Assembly (NCBI GenBank): GCA_027347805.1
Contig: DAIEQP010000251.1
Location: 1 to 23,610 of the forward strand
Reading direction: 5' to 3'
Origin: Ignavibacteria bacterium
GTDB lineage: Bacteria; Bacteroidota; Ignavibacteria; Ignavibacteriales; Melioribacteraceae
DNA length: 23,610 nucleotides
Position 1 is the stretch's first letter. Each line of letters opens with the position of its first letter. The position numbers were made by a program, and so were the translations under genes. The notes under the pieces were generated by a model. That model was not told the origin of the DNA, searched no databases, and worked only from the letters and a program-made list of their open reading frames with translations. This document shows positions 13,381 to 22,472 of the stretch, one piece after another.

Positions 13381-13968
13381 TTAGTTGTTCAATAAATTAA
13401 GTGCCAGCTTAATTAAATTTTCTAGGCTCTCATTTGGATTCTTATCAAGCAATGATCTTACAGTTCTTTCAGCAATTTTCTGATTATAGCCGAGATTAAC
13501 TAACGCAGTAATTGCATCACTTCTTCCGCTTGAGGCTCCGGCGAAATAAATTTCTCCCGAATCTGCAATTGATTCAACTTTATCACGAAGCTCAATCATT
13601 AATCGCTCTGCAGTTTTTCTGCCTATCCCGGGAATAGTAATTAATCTGGATATGTTTCCTGTTTTGAGCGCTTCTTTTAAATCTGGAATTTGAATGCCGG
13701 ATAAAATTCCCTGCGCCGATTTAGGTCCTATTCCGCTTACGCTTATAAGCATCTCAAACATTTCTTTTTCTGCAACGGTGTAAAACCCGTAAAGATCCAG
13801 AGCATCTTCCTTAACACATAGATGAGTATAAAGAGAAACGATATCAAGCTCAGCAATTTTTTCGAATGTGCTGATTGATATATTTATCAAATAGCCAACG
13901 CCGTTAACATCAACTAAAATTTTCGTTGGTTTTTTCGAAAGTATTTTCCCGCTTATATAGCCAATCAT
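13381..13968 (-). CDS. ruvA: Holliday junction branch-migration protein RuvA
   Basis: RuvA forms tetramers on Holliday junctions and loads the RuvB motor during recombinational repair. The 195 residues show the OB-fold start MIGYISGKI...VDVNGVGYLI (1-29), YTHLCVKEDALDLYGF (47-62), tandem helix-hairpin-helix motifs VSGIGPKSAQGILS (77-90) and IPGIGRKTAERLMIEL (112-127), then a linker and a C-terminal three-helix RuvB-binding domain (about 148-195) with ALVNLGY. It lies 56 nt downstream of ruvC on the same strand; ruvB is not next to it in this window. Identification is secure. Confidence 0.97.
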   Translation of the reverse strand: MIGYISGKILSKKPTKILVDVNGVGYLINISISTFEKIAELDIVSLYTHLCVKEDALDLYGFYTVAEKEMFEMLISVSGIGPKSAQGILSGIQIPDLKEALKTGNISRLITIPGIGRKTAERLMIELRDKVESIADSGEIYFAGASSGRSDAITALVNLGYNQKIAERTVRSLLDKNPNESLENLIKLALNLLNN

Positions 13969-14024
13969 TTTTTAGATATTATATTTTGTTATTCAGTAAA
14001 TCGACAAAAGTAAAATAATGTTTA

Positions 14025-14561
14025 TCAGCCAATTACTCTATCAGGATTTGCAGCAATAAATTCTTTCCAGTTCTTACTCTTTTTTACTGGAGTTGAAACT
14101 TTAAATGCATGACAAACCGCAACTGCGAGTCCGTCGGTTTCATCAAATTTCATTTTTGTTTTTTTTAGAGCGAGAAGTTTTTTCATCATGAACTGAACCT
14201 GCTCCTTTGTAGCAGAACCATTGCCTACAACTGATTTTTTTATTTCACGAGGGGAATATTCTTTTATCGGCAATTCATTATTAACAGCTACTAGCATTGA
14301 AACAGCGCGCGCATAGCCGATTTTTAAGGCTGATTGCGCATTTTTCCCGTAGAAAGCAGTTTCAAGTGAAAACTCATCCGGTTTGTATTTTTGAATTATC
14401 AATTCAAGTTCATCGTAGATTTTTTTTAATCGCGGGGCCTGTTCTTTGGTAGGATTAATTTTAACCACTCCGGAAGCAATATAAGTTAATTCATTTCCTT
14501 TGAATTCGACAATTCCATAACCTGTAAATAATGTACCCGGGTCAATTCCAAGAATTCTCAT
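14025..14561 (-). CDS. ruvC: Crossover junction endodeoxyribonuclease RuvC
   Basis: RuvC resolves Holliday junctions by paired nicks. The 178-residue protein carries all four acidic metal ligands: Asp7 in ILGIDPG, Glu67 in FSLETAFYGKN, and Asp140 and Asp143 in DETDGLAVAVCH, matching the Escherichia coli pattern (D7, E66, D138, D141). The ATG at 14561 has only a weak ribosome site and begins 16 nt after the yebC stop. It is part of the run recJ, yebC, ruvC, ruvA, so its expression is probably tied to general recombination and repair. Confidence 0.97.
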   Translation of the reverse strand: MRILGIDPGTLFTGYGIVEFKGNELTYIASGVVKINPTKEQAPRLKKIYDELELIIQKYKPDEFSLETAFYGKNAQSALKIGYARAVSMLVAVNNELPIKEYSPREIKKSVVGNGSATKEQVQFMMKKLLALKKTKMKFDETDGLAVAVCHAFKVSTPVKKSKNWKEFIAANPDRVIG

Positions 14562-14577
14562 TTATCTTAACTGAATT

Positions 14578-15303
14578 TTAATCAACGAATTCTGCATTTG
14601 TAAAAACATTTTGAACATCATCGCAATCTTCAATCGCCTCAAGAAGCTTTTCAAGTTTTTCCGCATCTTCCCCTTTAACTGGTGCAGATGTTTTTGCAAT
14701 CCACTGCAAAGATGCATTTTCAATGTTCAGTTTTTTATCGATCAATGCCCGCCTGACATGTTCAAATTCTTCCAGGGAAGTTTTTACTTCAAAATGATTT
14801 TCATCCGTTAACAAATCATCAGCTCCCGTTTCAAGAATTATTTCGGTCATCTCATCTTCGCTTCTGCCTTCACGCTTAACTAAAATAATCCCTTTGTGTT
14901 GGAACATCCATGCAACAGAATTACTTTCACCCATATTACCGCCGATCTTGCTGAAGTGATGGCGAATTTCCTGAACGGTTCTGTTTTTGTTGTCTGTAGC
15001 CGCTTCTATAACAATTGCAACGCCGCCCGGTCCGTAGCCTTCGTACATTACTTCAATTATCTGTTGACCTTCGAGTTCACCGGTAGCTTTTTTAATTGCG
15101 CGTTCAATATTTTCAGCAGGCATATTCGCTGCTTTTGCATTATCGATTGCCACACGTAATCTTGCGTTGCCATCGGGGTCGCCTCCTCCCTGGCGTGCAG
15201 CAATTAACAGTTCTTTTATCAAACGAGTAAAAGTTTTTCCCCTCTTTGCATCAAGAGCAGCTTTTTTTCTTTTTATTGTAGCCCACTTTGAATGCCCGGA
15301 CAT
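14578..15303 (-). CDS. yebC: YebC/PmpR-family protein (DUF28)
   Basis: The 241 residues match the family's usual length. The start MSGHSKWATIKRKKAALDAKRGK is the hallmark N-terminus, followed by NARLRVAIDNAKAANMP, ERAIKKATGE and the middle-domain signature YEGYGPGGVAIVIEA. Members have been described as transcription regulators and, more recently, as ribosome-associated factors that ease synthesis of difficult peptide stretches. AGAGGAAG precedes the ATG at 15303, 8 nt after the recJ stop. It sits next to ruvC, as in many bacteria. Confidence 0.96.
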   Translation of the reverse strand: MSGHSKWATIKRKKAALDAKRGKTFTRLIKELLIAARQGGGDPDGNARLRVAIDNAKAANMPAENIERAIKKATGELEGQQIIEVMYEGYGPGGVAIVIEAATDNKNRTVQEIRHHFSKIGGNMGESNSVAWMFQHKGIILVKREGRSEDEMTEIILETGADDLLTDENHFEVKTSLEEFEHVRRALIDKKLNIENASLQWIAKTSAPVKGEDAEKLEKLLEAIEDCDDVQNVFTNAEFVD

Positions 15304-15311
15304 TTCTTCCT

Positions 15312-17042
15312 CTAGGATTTGCCGTTATTGTTATCCTTTATATTTATATCACGTAAACGAATCTGTGGATATGCCTTGCCATCTTTCTGCATTGATTCGA
15401 TTGTGTATACAATATCAACCAAATTTTTATTTTTATCAATCTTATTTATAAACGAACCAAGATTAAATCCAATTGCATCGAAAGTTTTATCGCCGCCATT
15501 TTGTTTGAAGCTTGTTACAAGATGATTTGTGCCGACCAACCTTGGTGTTTGAGCTACAGTAACATTTTCACTTAAGAATGTCGGTCTCATGTTGCCGGGT
15601 CCAAACGGTGCGAATTGATCAAGAATACGAACAAACTTGGGTGAAATTTCAGAAAGATTAATTTTTGCATCAATTACAATTTCTTGAATCGTTTGTTCTT
15701 CTGTCATGCAGTTTTTAAGTACATCTAAAAATTTCTTTTTGAATTCATCAAGCTTATCGATTTCAACAGCTAATCCGGCTGCAGCTTCATGCCCGCCAAA
15801 TTGAACAAGCAAATCTTCACAATTCTGCAAAGCTTCGTAAATATTAAAACCGGGAATTGATCTTGCCGAACCTTTTGCAACTCCATCAATTGTTGTTAAC
15901 ATAATTGTGGGGCGATGAAACTTTTCTACCATTCTTGATGCAACAATTCCAATAACGCCCGGATGCCAATCATCAAAATGAAGAACAATTGCAGGATCAT
16001 TTTCCATATCAACCGTTTCTTCAAGCAAATTCATTGCATGAGAAAAAGTCATTTCATCAATTTTTCTTCTTTCTGTATTTTCATCTTCGAGAACACGAGC
16101 GAGTTCAATTGCTTTTTCAGGATCATCAGTTGTAAATAATTCAACTGAACGATTTGCATCACCGAGCCTTCCAACTGCATTAACGCGTGGTGCAATTGTG
16201 AAAACAACCTGCCCTGCAGAAAGATTTCCCGGTTCCATTCTTGCAGAACGAATTAATGCTGCAATGCCTGGTCGTGGATTAGTGTTAATTTGTTCCAAGC
16301 CCTCTTTCACGAGTACTCTATTTTCACCAGTAAGCGGAACAATATCTGCGGCACCGGCCAGCGCAACTAAATCGAGATACTTGAAAGGCATTTCTTTTTT
16401 GCCAATGCTTATTGCAACTGCTAATGCCAATTTTAACGCAACTCCGGCACCTGATAAATGCTTAAAAGGATAATTACAACCAGGTTTTATCGGGTCGAGA
16501 ATTGCATATGCTTTTGGTAATATTTCTTTTGATTGATGGTGATCGCAGACGATTGTATCTATACCGTGACTGTTGGCGTGATCAATTTCATCCACTGCAG
16601 TAATGCCGCAATCAACAGATATAATTAATTTAACTCCGTGATCTTTAATAATGTCGATACTTTGATTCGACATTCCGTAACCTTCGGTTAATCTGTTGGG
16701 AATGTATGTTTCTACCTGAGCACCGAGTTCTTTCAAAAACAAATACATAAGTGCGGCAGAGCAGGTACCGTCAACATCATAATCACCATAAACACAAATC
16801 TTTTCATTGTTGGTTAATGCACGAATTACACGAGTAGAGGCATCATGCATTCCATCAATTAAAAACGGATCGTGAAGAGAATCCAGTGAAGGACGGAAAT
16901 AAGATTTAGCTTCAAAAAAATTAGTAACACCCCGATTTATTAAAAGAGATGCGAGAACACTTGATATATTCAAACTGTCTGCAAGAGCAAGTACAGCTTT
17001 TTCATCAGCAGGTTCTTTCAGCTTCCAATGCTTGGTTTGCAT
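15312..17042 (-). CDS. recJ: Single-stranded-DNA-specific exonuclease RecJ
   Basis: RecJ is a 5'-3' single-strand exonuclease of the DHH phosphoesterase superfamily, used in recombination and repair. The 576-residue length is typical. Motif I DYDVDG is at 87-92, the motif II aspartate is in SVDCGITA (Asp144), and motif III DHH is at 167-169. A second DHHA1 domain carries GGHEAAAGLA (about 400-410), and a C-terminal OB-type domain follows. The ATG at 17042 lies 23 nt downstream of the 3' end of rnpB, with GGGAAA as a weak ribosome site, so it may be transcribed by read-through from the rnpB promoter. It heads the recJ, yebC, ruvC, ruvA run. Confidence 0.97.
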   Translation of the reverse strand: MQTKHWKLKEPADEKAVLALADSLNISSVLASLLINRGVTNFFEAKSYFRPSLDSLHDPFLIDGMHDASTRVIRALTNNEKICVYGDYDVDGTCSAALMYLFLKELGAQVETYIPNRLTEGYGMSNQSIDIIKDHGVKLIISVDCGITAVDEIDHANSHGIDTIVCDHHQSKEILPKAYAILDPIKPGCNYPFKHLSGAGVALKLALAVAISIGKKEMPFKYLDLVALAGAADIVPLTGENRVLVKEGLEQINTNPRPGIAALIRSARMEPGNLSAGQVVFTIAPRVNAVGRLGDANRSVELFTTDDPEKAIELARVLEDENTERRKIDEMTFSHAMNLLEETVDMENDPAIVLHFDDWHPGVIGIVASRMVEKFHRPTIMLTTIDGVAKGSARSIPGFNIYEALQNCEDLLVQFGGHEAAAGLAVEIDKLDEFKKKFLDVLKNCMTEEQTIQEIVIDAKINLSEISPKFVRILDQFAPFGPGNMRPTFLSENVTVAQTPRLVGTNHLVTSFKQNGGDKTFDAIGFNLGSFINKIDKNKNLVDIVYTIESMQKDGKAYPQIRLRDINIKDNNNGKS

Positions 17043-17065
17043 TATATTTCCCGGAAGCAGAAAAT

Positions 17066-17451
17066 TATCAGATGCTTTATGTCTATAAGCCGAATTCTGT
17101 ATCCCGACAAAAGCCGGGAGGCAATTATTTATCTTGCCGCAACATTACTGCTGCGATCCGTGCGGTCTACCCGAAGATATCAAAGCGAGCAGCTTCTACC
17201 GCAATGCGGAAATCCTCTGCTTGACCTTGCACCAGGTGGGGTTTGCCCTGCCATCCCGCTCACGCGAGACGCGGTGAGCTCTTACCTCGCCTTTTCACCC
17301 TTATCCATCAGAGACGGACGGTATTTTTTCTGTGGCACTTTCCGTGTCCCAACAAAGAGACCCCGGGTGTTACCCGGCACCATGCTCTGTGGTGTTCGGA
17401 CTTTCCTATCCGCTCGCGGCGGATCAATTGCCCAACATAAACCATCTGATA
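17066..17451 (-). ncRNA. rnpB: RNase P RNA, bacterial type A
   Basis: This is the catalytic RNA that trims tRNA 5' leaders, about 386 nt. Read on the minus strand it shows the conserved blocks in order: AGGAAAGTCCGAACACC (17407-17391), AAGGGTGAAAAGG (17302-17290), AGAGCTCACCGC (17282-17271) and, near the 3' end, ACAGAATTCGGCTTATAGAC (17100-17081). The ends pair as helix P1: ATCAGATG (17450-17443) with CATCTGAT (17074-17067), extended by TTTATGT with ACATAAA. The ends are set from P1 and may be off by a few bases. The 3' arm of P1 is followed by AATTTTC, which may help termination. It lies just upstream of recJ. Confidence 0.96.
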
Positions 17452-17471
17452 TTCTTCTACTTACTTAATTA

Positions 17472-17500
17472 ATTATACATAACAATTATAACTGGGACAA
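17472..17500 (-). promoter_or_regulatory. Predicted housekeeping promoter of rnpB
   Basis: On the minus strand TTGTCC (17500-17495) is followed by 17 nt and TATAAT (17477-17472), giving a start about 14 nt before the P1 helix. A TATATTTG just upstream also resembles the Bacteroidota -7 element TAnnTTTG, so the true core promoter could lie slightly earlier. Confidence 0.45.
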
Positions 17501-17550
17501 ATATAGTAAATAAAGTTTCAGTGCGCACCAGTTAAAATAGGCGGGAAAAC

Positions 17551-18693
17551 CTAGTTGCTCATCAGCTGGGTAATAAACTTCATATTATTACTTTTGGAAT
17601 TAGAGATGATGATTTTGATTACTGCGGTGAGAGGAACAGAAATAAACATTCCTACTATTCCCCATAAATAACCCCAGAGCAACAAAGACAATAAAATTAC
17701 AAGCGGATTGAGTCCCAATCTGTCTCCGAAGATTTTGGGTTCAATTATATTTCCAATAATATTCTGCAAAATGATAAGCACAATGGCAACAAGAAGAGCG
17801 TATCCAAAAGATTCATGCTGAACAAGCGCCATTACTGTTGGAAGAATTACTGCTATGACCGAACCGATGTTTGGAATAAAATTTAATATAACAGCAAATG
17901 CGGCCCAGATAATAAAAAATTGTACGTCGAATAAGTAAAGAACAAATCCCATTATTAGCCCAACTGTTAAGCTGATCAGTAGTTTTGTTATAATATATTT
18001 CTGAACCTGTTCTGTAATGCTGCTAAAGGTTTTTTGTAAGGTTGCCTCTCTTTCATGCTTCATGAACTCTAAATCTTCCTCTTCACCGGAAATGTGATCC
18101 TCTTCCGAGCCATGAATTTTTTGTTCTTTCCTGATTTTTTTTAGAGATGATTTAACATCTCTCTCAACAAATCTCATTCTAAACGCATGAACGGTTTTTT
18201 CATGACCGCTAGAAATAAAAATGAAAAAGAATAGAATAAGGAAAATGTTGATTACCACAGAAATGGTTGATTCAAAAACACCGCTTGCAAGAACAGAATA
18301 ATCCAATTTTCGAATAACTCTCTCAACATCAAAGTGAGTAAGAGAATAATCTTTCAGGTGAAAAGACCGTGCGGTTTCACTTACAATATGATTAAGTTTT
18401 TTTTCGTAAGCCGGCAGCTGGGCGCTAAAAGAAACAAGTGAATCAATTATAACGCGCGACAGTCCATAAATAAGTGATGCTGTGATTACAATATCTATGA
18501 AAATTACAAGCCCAAGCGGAATTTTATGTTTTTCAAGAAATGAATTTAGTGGTTCAAAAAAGAAGAAGAGGAAATAAGCAATTACAAGTGGTATGAAAAT
18601 GTGCTGCAATTCTTTTAGCACAAGAAAGATTACAAACAATCCAATTGCAGAGACAAAAAATTTTACTACTGGATCGGTGTTAAACTTGCTCAT
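17551..18693 (-). CDS. AI-2E (PerM/TqsA)-family membrane protein
   Basis: This 380-residue polytopic membrane protein has helices at about 10-27, 30-46, 60-80, 142-162, 234-254, 257-290 (several segments), 298-315 and 330-365. The family hallmarks are present: NFIPNIGSVIAVILPTVMAL (271-290) and IIEPKIFGDRLGLNPLVILL (316-335), then WGIVGMFISVPLTAV. Members have been linked to export of autoinducer-2 or other small molecules and to ion/proton antiport; the substrate here cannot be told. Between helices, about residues 178-220 form an unusually long, strongly charged segment (KKIRKEQKIHGSEEDHISGEE). The start is the ATG at 18693; a GTG two codons upstream is possible. A 20-bp inverted repeat lies just before it. 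Confidence 0.85.
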   Translation of the reverse strand: MSKFNTDPVVKFFVSAIGLFVIFLVLKELQHIFIPLVIAYFLFFFFEPLNSFLEKHKIPLGLVIFIDIVITASLIYGLSRVIIDSLVSFSAQLPAYEKKLNHIVSETARSFHLKDYSLTHFDVERVIRKLDYSVLASGVFESTISVVINIFLILFFFIFISSGHEKTVHAFRMRFVERDVKSSLKKIRKEQKIHGSEEDHISGEEEDLEFMKHEREATLQKTFSSITEQVQKYIITKLLISLTVGLIMGFVLYLFDVQFFIIWAAFAVILNFIPNIGSVIAVILPTVMALVQHESFGYALLVAIVLIILQNIIGNIIEPKIFGDRLGLNPLVILLSLLLWGYLWGIVGMFISVPLTAVIKIIISNSKSNNMKFITQLMSN

Positions 18694-18701
18694 AGTCACA
18701 C

Positions 18702-18721
18702 TTTTAGTGAACGTACTAAAA
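18702..18721. promoter_or_regulatory. Inverted repeat upstream of the AI-2E gene
   Basis: TTTTAGT (18702-18708) and ACTAAAA (18715-18721) are perfect 7-bp arms around GAACGT. It lies 8 nt upstream of the AI-2E start codon, in the 111-bp gap shared with the divergent histidine kinase. It could be an operator or a leader hairpin; the AT-rich setting makes chance possible. Confidence 0.3.
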
Positions 18722-18804
18722 TACCAAAATTTAAATTCACATAACGTTTATTTTTCACTAAATTAATCCTGAAAAGAAAGTTTTTAATATAAATATAAGT
18801 GTAA

Positions 18805-21366
18805 GTGAGCCATAAAGATAAAATATCCTCCCCGCGTAAGTCTATTTACTTTCTTGCTGCCGCAGCAATTCTTGTGGTTATTCTTACTGTCACAGCAAAT
18901 CTATTCATTCAATTGCGAGTTGATACTCTGTACCAGGAAATCTACAAGGCGGGAATGCAGGTGGGTGAGCATTTATCACAAGCTCGGTCCTTAACATTAA
19001 TCAATTCGAACCAGTCATCAAAAGAATTAATTAGAAGTATTTGGAATGAATTAGATCAGGCAGAAGTTTTGGCTTCGGGTCTATCGGGCAATGACGATCA
19101 CTTAAAAGTTTTTGCTTTTTCAATCGATACTGCGCCGCTTACTTCGGCTATTCAACAATTACAAACATCATTACTGGAGTATCGTTCATTATCAGGAAAA
19201 ATTATTGCAATCACACAATTTTCTGCTACAGATTCTTTTTACACTTCCTGGCTGAATAAATTCGACCAGATTGAACAACAGCGCAAATCTGTAGAAGTCG
19301 AGTTCGAAAGACTAATTTCTCATCAATCAAGAATCTTCAGTTACATTCAAATTGGCTTGGTAATTGCAACAGCAATACTAATAGTTGTTGCACTCTTTAT
19401 CTTTTACAGGTATCAGCGTCTTCAAAGTTCGTACCTTAAAAAAGTGGAAGAAGCCAGTGCATATCTTGAGGTTGGCATCAAAAAAACTACAATGGCTGAA
19501 GTGGCGTTGCAGGAAAGCCAGCGCAAGCTAAATACACTAATAAATAATCTTCCTGGAATGGTGTACAGATTTAAAGGCGACGCAATTTGGTCGATGGATT
19601 TTGTTAGTGATAAATCATTAATATTAACAGGGTACAAGCCTGATGAGCTGGTTAACGACAAAGAAATTTCTTATTACGATATAATTCATCCTGACGACAA
19701 GAAAAAAATATTCGAGCAAGTACAAAAATCGATTGAAGAAAGAAAACCATATCAGCTTGTCTACAGGATTAAAACTTCGAGCGGATATGAAAAATGGGTT
19801 TGGGAACAGGGAATTGGTGTTTTTAATGAAACAGACGACGAGCTAATTGCACTTGAAGGATTTATTACAGATATCACCGAGCAAAAATCGATTGAAGATC
19901 AGTTGAATTTACAAAGCAGCGCACTTGAAGCAGCAGCTAATGGAATAGTTATTATGGATTCGGATGGAAAAGTGGTTTGGTGCAATAGCGCTTTTACAAA
20001 TTTAACCGGCTATACCCTTAAAGAAATTATCGGCGGTGAATTAACAATTTTATCGTCGTCAAAATTTCCTGAAGAAAACATTAAGATGATGTGGAATACT
20101 GTAACCAACGGTAACGTTTGGCATGGTGAATTAATAAACAGGAAAAAAGATGGGTCCGACTATTACGAAGACACAACAATTACACCGGTTAAAGATATAG
20201 ATGGGAAAATAAAATACTTTGTTTCTATTAAGCAGGATATTTCTTCCCGAAAAATGAATGAAGCCTCGCTTATTGAAAGCGAAACCCGTTTCAGAACTCT
20301 TTATGAAAATGCTACTATAGGATTATTCAGGTCCACTCCCGAAGGAAAAATTTTGATGGCAAATTCTGCACTATTAAAAATAGTAGGCGCAGATTCATTT
20401 GCAGAACTATCTCAAATTAATGCCTCTAATATTTATTCAGATCCGTCTCAAAGAGAAATATTTAAGAGAGAACTAACAAACAAAGGAAGGATTGTTGGTT
20501 TTGAATCGACCTGGAGAAAGAAAGATAACTCAATAGTTTATGTGAGAGAAAGCGGGCGTATAGTAAGAGATGAAAACGATAGAATACTTTATTATGAAGG
20601 AACAGTGGAAGATTTTAGTGAAAAGAAACGGGCTGAAGAGGAAATAATTTTAGCAAAAGAAAAAGCCGAACGATCGGATAAATTAAAAACAGAATTCCTC
20701 GCTCAAATGTCGCATGAAATCAGGACACCTTTAAACGTTATGTTAAATTTCAGTAGCATCTTAAAAGAAGAACTGCAAAACCAGGTTGATGATGAACTAA
20801 AAAGTTCTTTCGATGTAATAGAACTTGAAGGGAAACGAATTCTCAGGACCGTTGAACTTATACTGAATATGTCCGAGCTTCAGACGGGCAACTATAATTT
20901 CCGTTCAACAAAAATTAATATTAATGATATAATTAAAAAGCATCATCACGATTTTGAAAAATTGGCGAAGCAGAAGAAAACAAACATTAATATTGTTTAT
21001 CATACGGAAGATTATTCGCTTCAGGCCGACGAATATTCAATCAATCAAATATTTTATCACTTGATAGATAACGCAGTAAAATATACTAACGAAGGAAAGA
21101 TCGATATTATAATTAAGCGAGATATAAACAGCCGGCTAAGTGTTGATATAGTTGATACGGGAATCGGAATAGATGAAGAATATATGTCGCAGTTATTTAC
21201 TCCTTTCACAAAAGAAGAAAAAGGATATACAAGAAATTATGAAGGAAACGGACTCGGACTTGCACTTGTAAAACGTTATTGCGAATTGAATAATGCAGAT
21301 ATAAAAGTTGTCTCCTCGAAAGGCAGGGGAACAACAATTAGAATAACCTTCGCCAATTATAATTGA
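18805..21366 (+). CDS. Membrane-bound sensor histidine kinase with three PAS domains
   Basis: The protein has 853 residues. Two membrane helices (about 14-36 and 178-200) flank an extracytoplasmic sensor region of about 140 residues. Three PAS domains follow: about 233-356 (ending GFITDITEQK), 367-490 (NGIVIMDSDGKVVWCNSAF, ending VSIKQDIS) and 492-615 (ending GTVEDFSEKKRAEEE). The HisKA domain has MSHEIRTPLN with phospho-acceptor His637. The ATPase domain has the N box FYHLIDNAVKYT, G1 DTGIGID and G2 GNGLGLAL. The only usable start is GTG at 18805, with a weak ribosome site. No response regulator gene is adjacent, so it is an orphan kinase here. A GNAT gene follows 4 nt after its stop. The stimulus is unknown; the PAS ligands cannot be read from sequence. 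Confidence 0.93.
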   Translation: MSHKDKISSPRKSIYFLAAAAILVVILTVTANLFIQLRVDTLYQEIYKAGMQVGEHLSQARSLTLINSNQSSKELIRSIWNELDQAEVLASGLSGNDDHLKVFAFSIDTAPLTSAIQQLQTSLLEYRSLSGKIIAITQFSATDSFYTSWLNKFDQIEQQRKSVEVEFERLISHQSRIFSYIQIGLVIATAILIVVALFIFYRYQRLQSSYLKKVEEASAYLEVGIKKTTMAEVALQESQRKLNTLINNLPGMVYRFKGDAIWSMDFVSDKSLILTGYKPDELVNDKEISYYDIIHPDDKKKIFEQVQKSIEERKPYQLVYRIKTSSGYEKWVWEQGIGVFNETDDELIALEGFITDITEQKSIEDQLNLQSSALEAAANGIVIMDSDGKVVWCNSAFTNLTGYTLKEIIGGELTILSSSKFPEENIKMMWNTVTNGNVWHGELINRKKDGSDYYEDTTITPVKDIDGKIKYFVSIKQDISSRKMNEASLIESETRFRTLYENATIGLFRSTPEGKILMANSALLKIVGADSFAELSQINASNIYSDPSQREIFKRELTNKGRIVGFESTWRKKDNSIVYVRESGRIVRDENDRILYYEGTVEDFSEKKRAEEEIILAKEKAERSDKLKTEFLAQMSHEIRTPLNVMLNFSSILKEELQNQVDDELKSSFDVIELEGKRILRTVELILNMSELQTGNYNFRSTKININDIIKKHHHDFEKLAKQKKTNINIVYHTEDYSLQADEYSINQIFYHLIDNAVKYTNEGKIDIIIKRDINSRLSVDIVDTGIGIDEEYMSQLFTPFTKEEKGYTRNYEGNGLGLALVKRYCELNNADIKVVSSKGRGTTIRITFANYN

Positions 21367-21370
21367 GTTT

Positions 21371-21931
21371 ATGAAATTCTCGTTTAAACATCTCACGCTA
21401 AAAACATGGAATGATTTTGAGACTTTGTTTGGTGATCGCGGTGCATGCGGTGGCTGCTGGTGTATGTCGTGGCGACTTAAAGCTGCAGACTTTAACAAGA
21501 ACAAAGGGGTGAAAAACAAAAACGCAATGAAAAAGTTAGTTGGAATGAAAGAGCAAATTGGAATTCTTGCTTATCATCAAAGAGAACCGGTTGGATGGTG
21601 TTCTTTTGCACCAAGAGAAAAGTTCATTCGGCTTAATTCCTCTAAAGTACTTTCTCCGGTTGACAGCCAGGATGTGTGGTCTATAACATGTTTTTATATA
21701 AAAAAGGAATATCGGCGAAAAGGATTATCAGCCGAACTTTTGAAAGCAGCAATAGAATTTTCAAAAAAGAAAAAAGTAAAAATACTCGAAGGTTACCCGA
21801 CAGTTCCATATTCAGAAAACATTCCTGCAGCTTTTGCCTGGACCGGAATTCCGGATTCTTTCGAGAAAGCCGGCTTTGAGGAAGCGGCAAGACGCAGTAA
21901 AGCCAGACCTATAATGAGATATTATTTATAA
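21371..21931 (+). CDS. GNAT-family N-acetyltransferase with an N-terminal Cys cluster
   Basis: This 186-residue acetyl-CoA-dependent acetyltransferase carries the GNAT acetyl-CoA loop EYRRKGLSAELLKAAIEF (about 114-131), preceded by the strand WSITCFYIKK and followed by ILEGYP. The N-terminus has GACGGCWCMSW (Cys26, Cys29, Cys31), a signature of an uncharacterised GNAT subgroup. The ATG at 21371 is 4 nt after the kinase stop, so translation is probably coupled. It is followed by the thioredoxin gene 16 nt later. The substrate is unknown. The family is clear; a functional link to the kinase is only suggested by spacing. Confidence 0.88.
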   Translation: MKFSFKHLTLKTWNDFETLFGDRGACGGCWCMSWRLKAADFNKNKGVKNKNAMKKLVGMKEQIGILAYHQREPVGWCSFAPREKFIRLNSSKVLSPVDSQDVWSITCFYIKKEYRRKGLSAELLKAAIEFSKKKKVKILEGYPTVPYSENIPAAFAWTGIPDSFEKAGFEEAARRSKARPIMRYYL

Positions 21932-21947
21932 AATTAAAGAGGGTTAA

Positions 21948-22463
21948 ATGAAAACGCGGTTTGCCATTTTTGTTTTACTATTTATATCAGTATCAATTTT
22001 TGCACAGGAAGATTTTCAATCAACAACTAAAATTAATGTCGGTGATTCCTTTCCAGAATTTTTGCTAACCGGATTAACCGGAAAAAATTTATCATCTAAG
22101 GAATTAAAAGGTAAAGTAGTGCTGATTAACTTTTGGGCCACCTGGTGCGGGCCGTGTAAACGTGAAATGCCATTAATGCAGTCAGAAGTGTTTGATAAAA
22201 TTAAAAACGAAAACTTTGTAATGGCTGCAATTTCAAGAGGTGAAGAAACAGAAATTGTTAAAAAATTTGTTGATCATAACAAATATACTTTCCCTATTTA
22301 TATTGATAAAGAAGCAAAGGTTTATTCTTTATTCGCAACTAAATTTATTCCTCGAAATTTTGTTATCGGAAAAGATGGCAAAATAAAATGGGCAACCATG
22401 GGATATGTTGAAAAAGAGTTTAAGGAAATGGTTGAGTTAATTAAAAAAGAACTTGCAAAATAA
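21948..22463 (+). CDS. TlpA/ResA-like periplasmic thiol-disulfide oxidoreductase
   Basis: The protein has 171 residues. The N-terminal signal peptide (about 1-19, core FAIFVLLFISVSIFA) is cleaved probably before QEDFQ. The mature part has the thioredoxin fold of the AhpC/TSA-Redoxin group: LTGKNLSSKELKGKVVLINF, the active site WATWCGPC with Cys67 and Cys70, and the cis-proline loop KFIPRNFVIGKDGKI. No lipobox or membrane anchor is seen, so it is expected to be soluble in the periplasm and to reduce or exchange disulfides, for example in cytochrome c maturation or envelope redox balance. AGAGGG precedes the ATG with good spacing. It ends 9 nt from the convergent lipoprotein gene; no terminator is obvious between them. 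Confidence 0.92.
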   Translation: MKTRFAIFVLLFISVSIFAQEDFQSTTKINVGDSFPEFLLTGLTGKNLSSKELKGKVVLINFWATWCGPCKREMPLMQSEVFDKIKNENFVMAAISRGEETEIVKKFVDHNKYTFPIYIDKEAKVYSLFATKFIPRNFVIGKDGKIKWATMGYVEKEFKEMVELIKKELAK

Positions 22464-22472
22464 ACTCGGAAA

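Noticed and set aside
13981..14035. Possible Bacteroidota-type promoter for ruvA (TACTTTTG with a TTG upstream, minus strand)
   Set aside because: The TAnnTTTG match is good but the spacing to the upstream element is 17 instead of about 19 nt and the region is very AT-rich; too weak to annotate.
16949..17468. Three overlapping plus-strand open frames
   Set aside because: They lie antisense to rnpB and the recJ start; the RNase P RNA conserved blocks explain the sequence, and the relatively GC-rich RNA lacks stops by chance.
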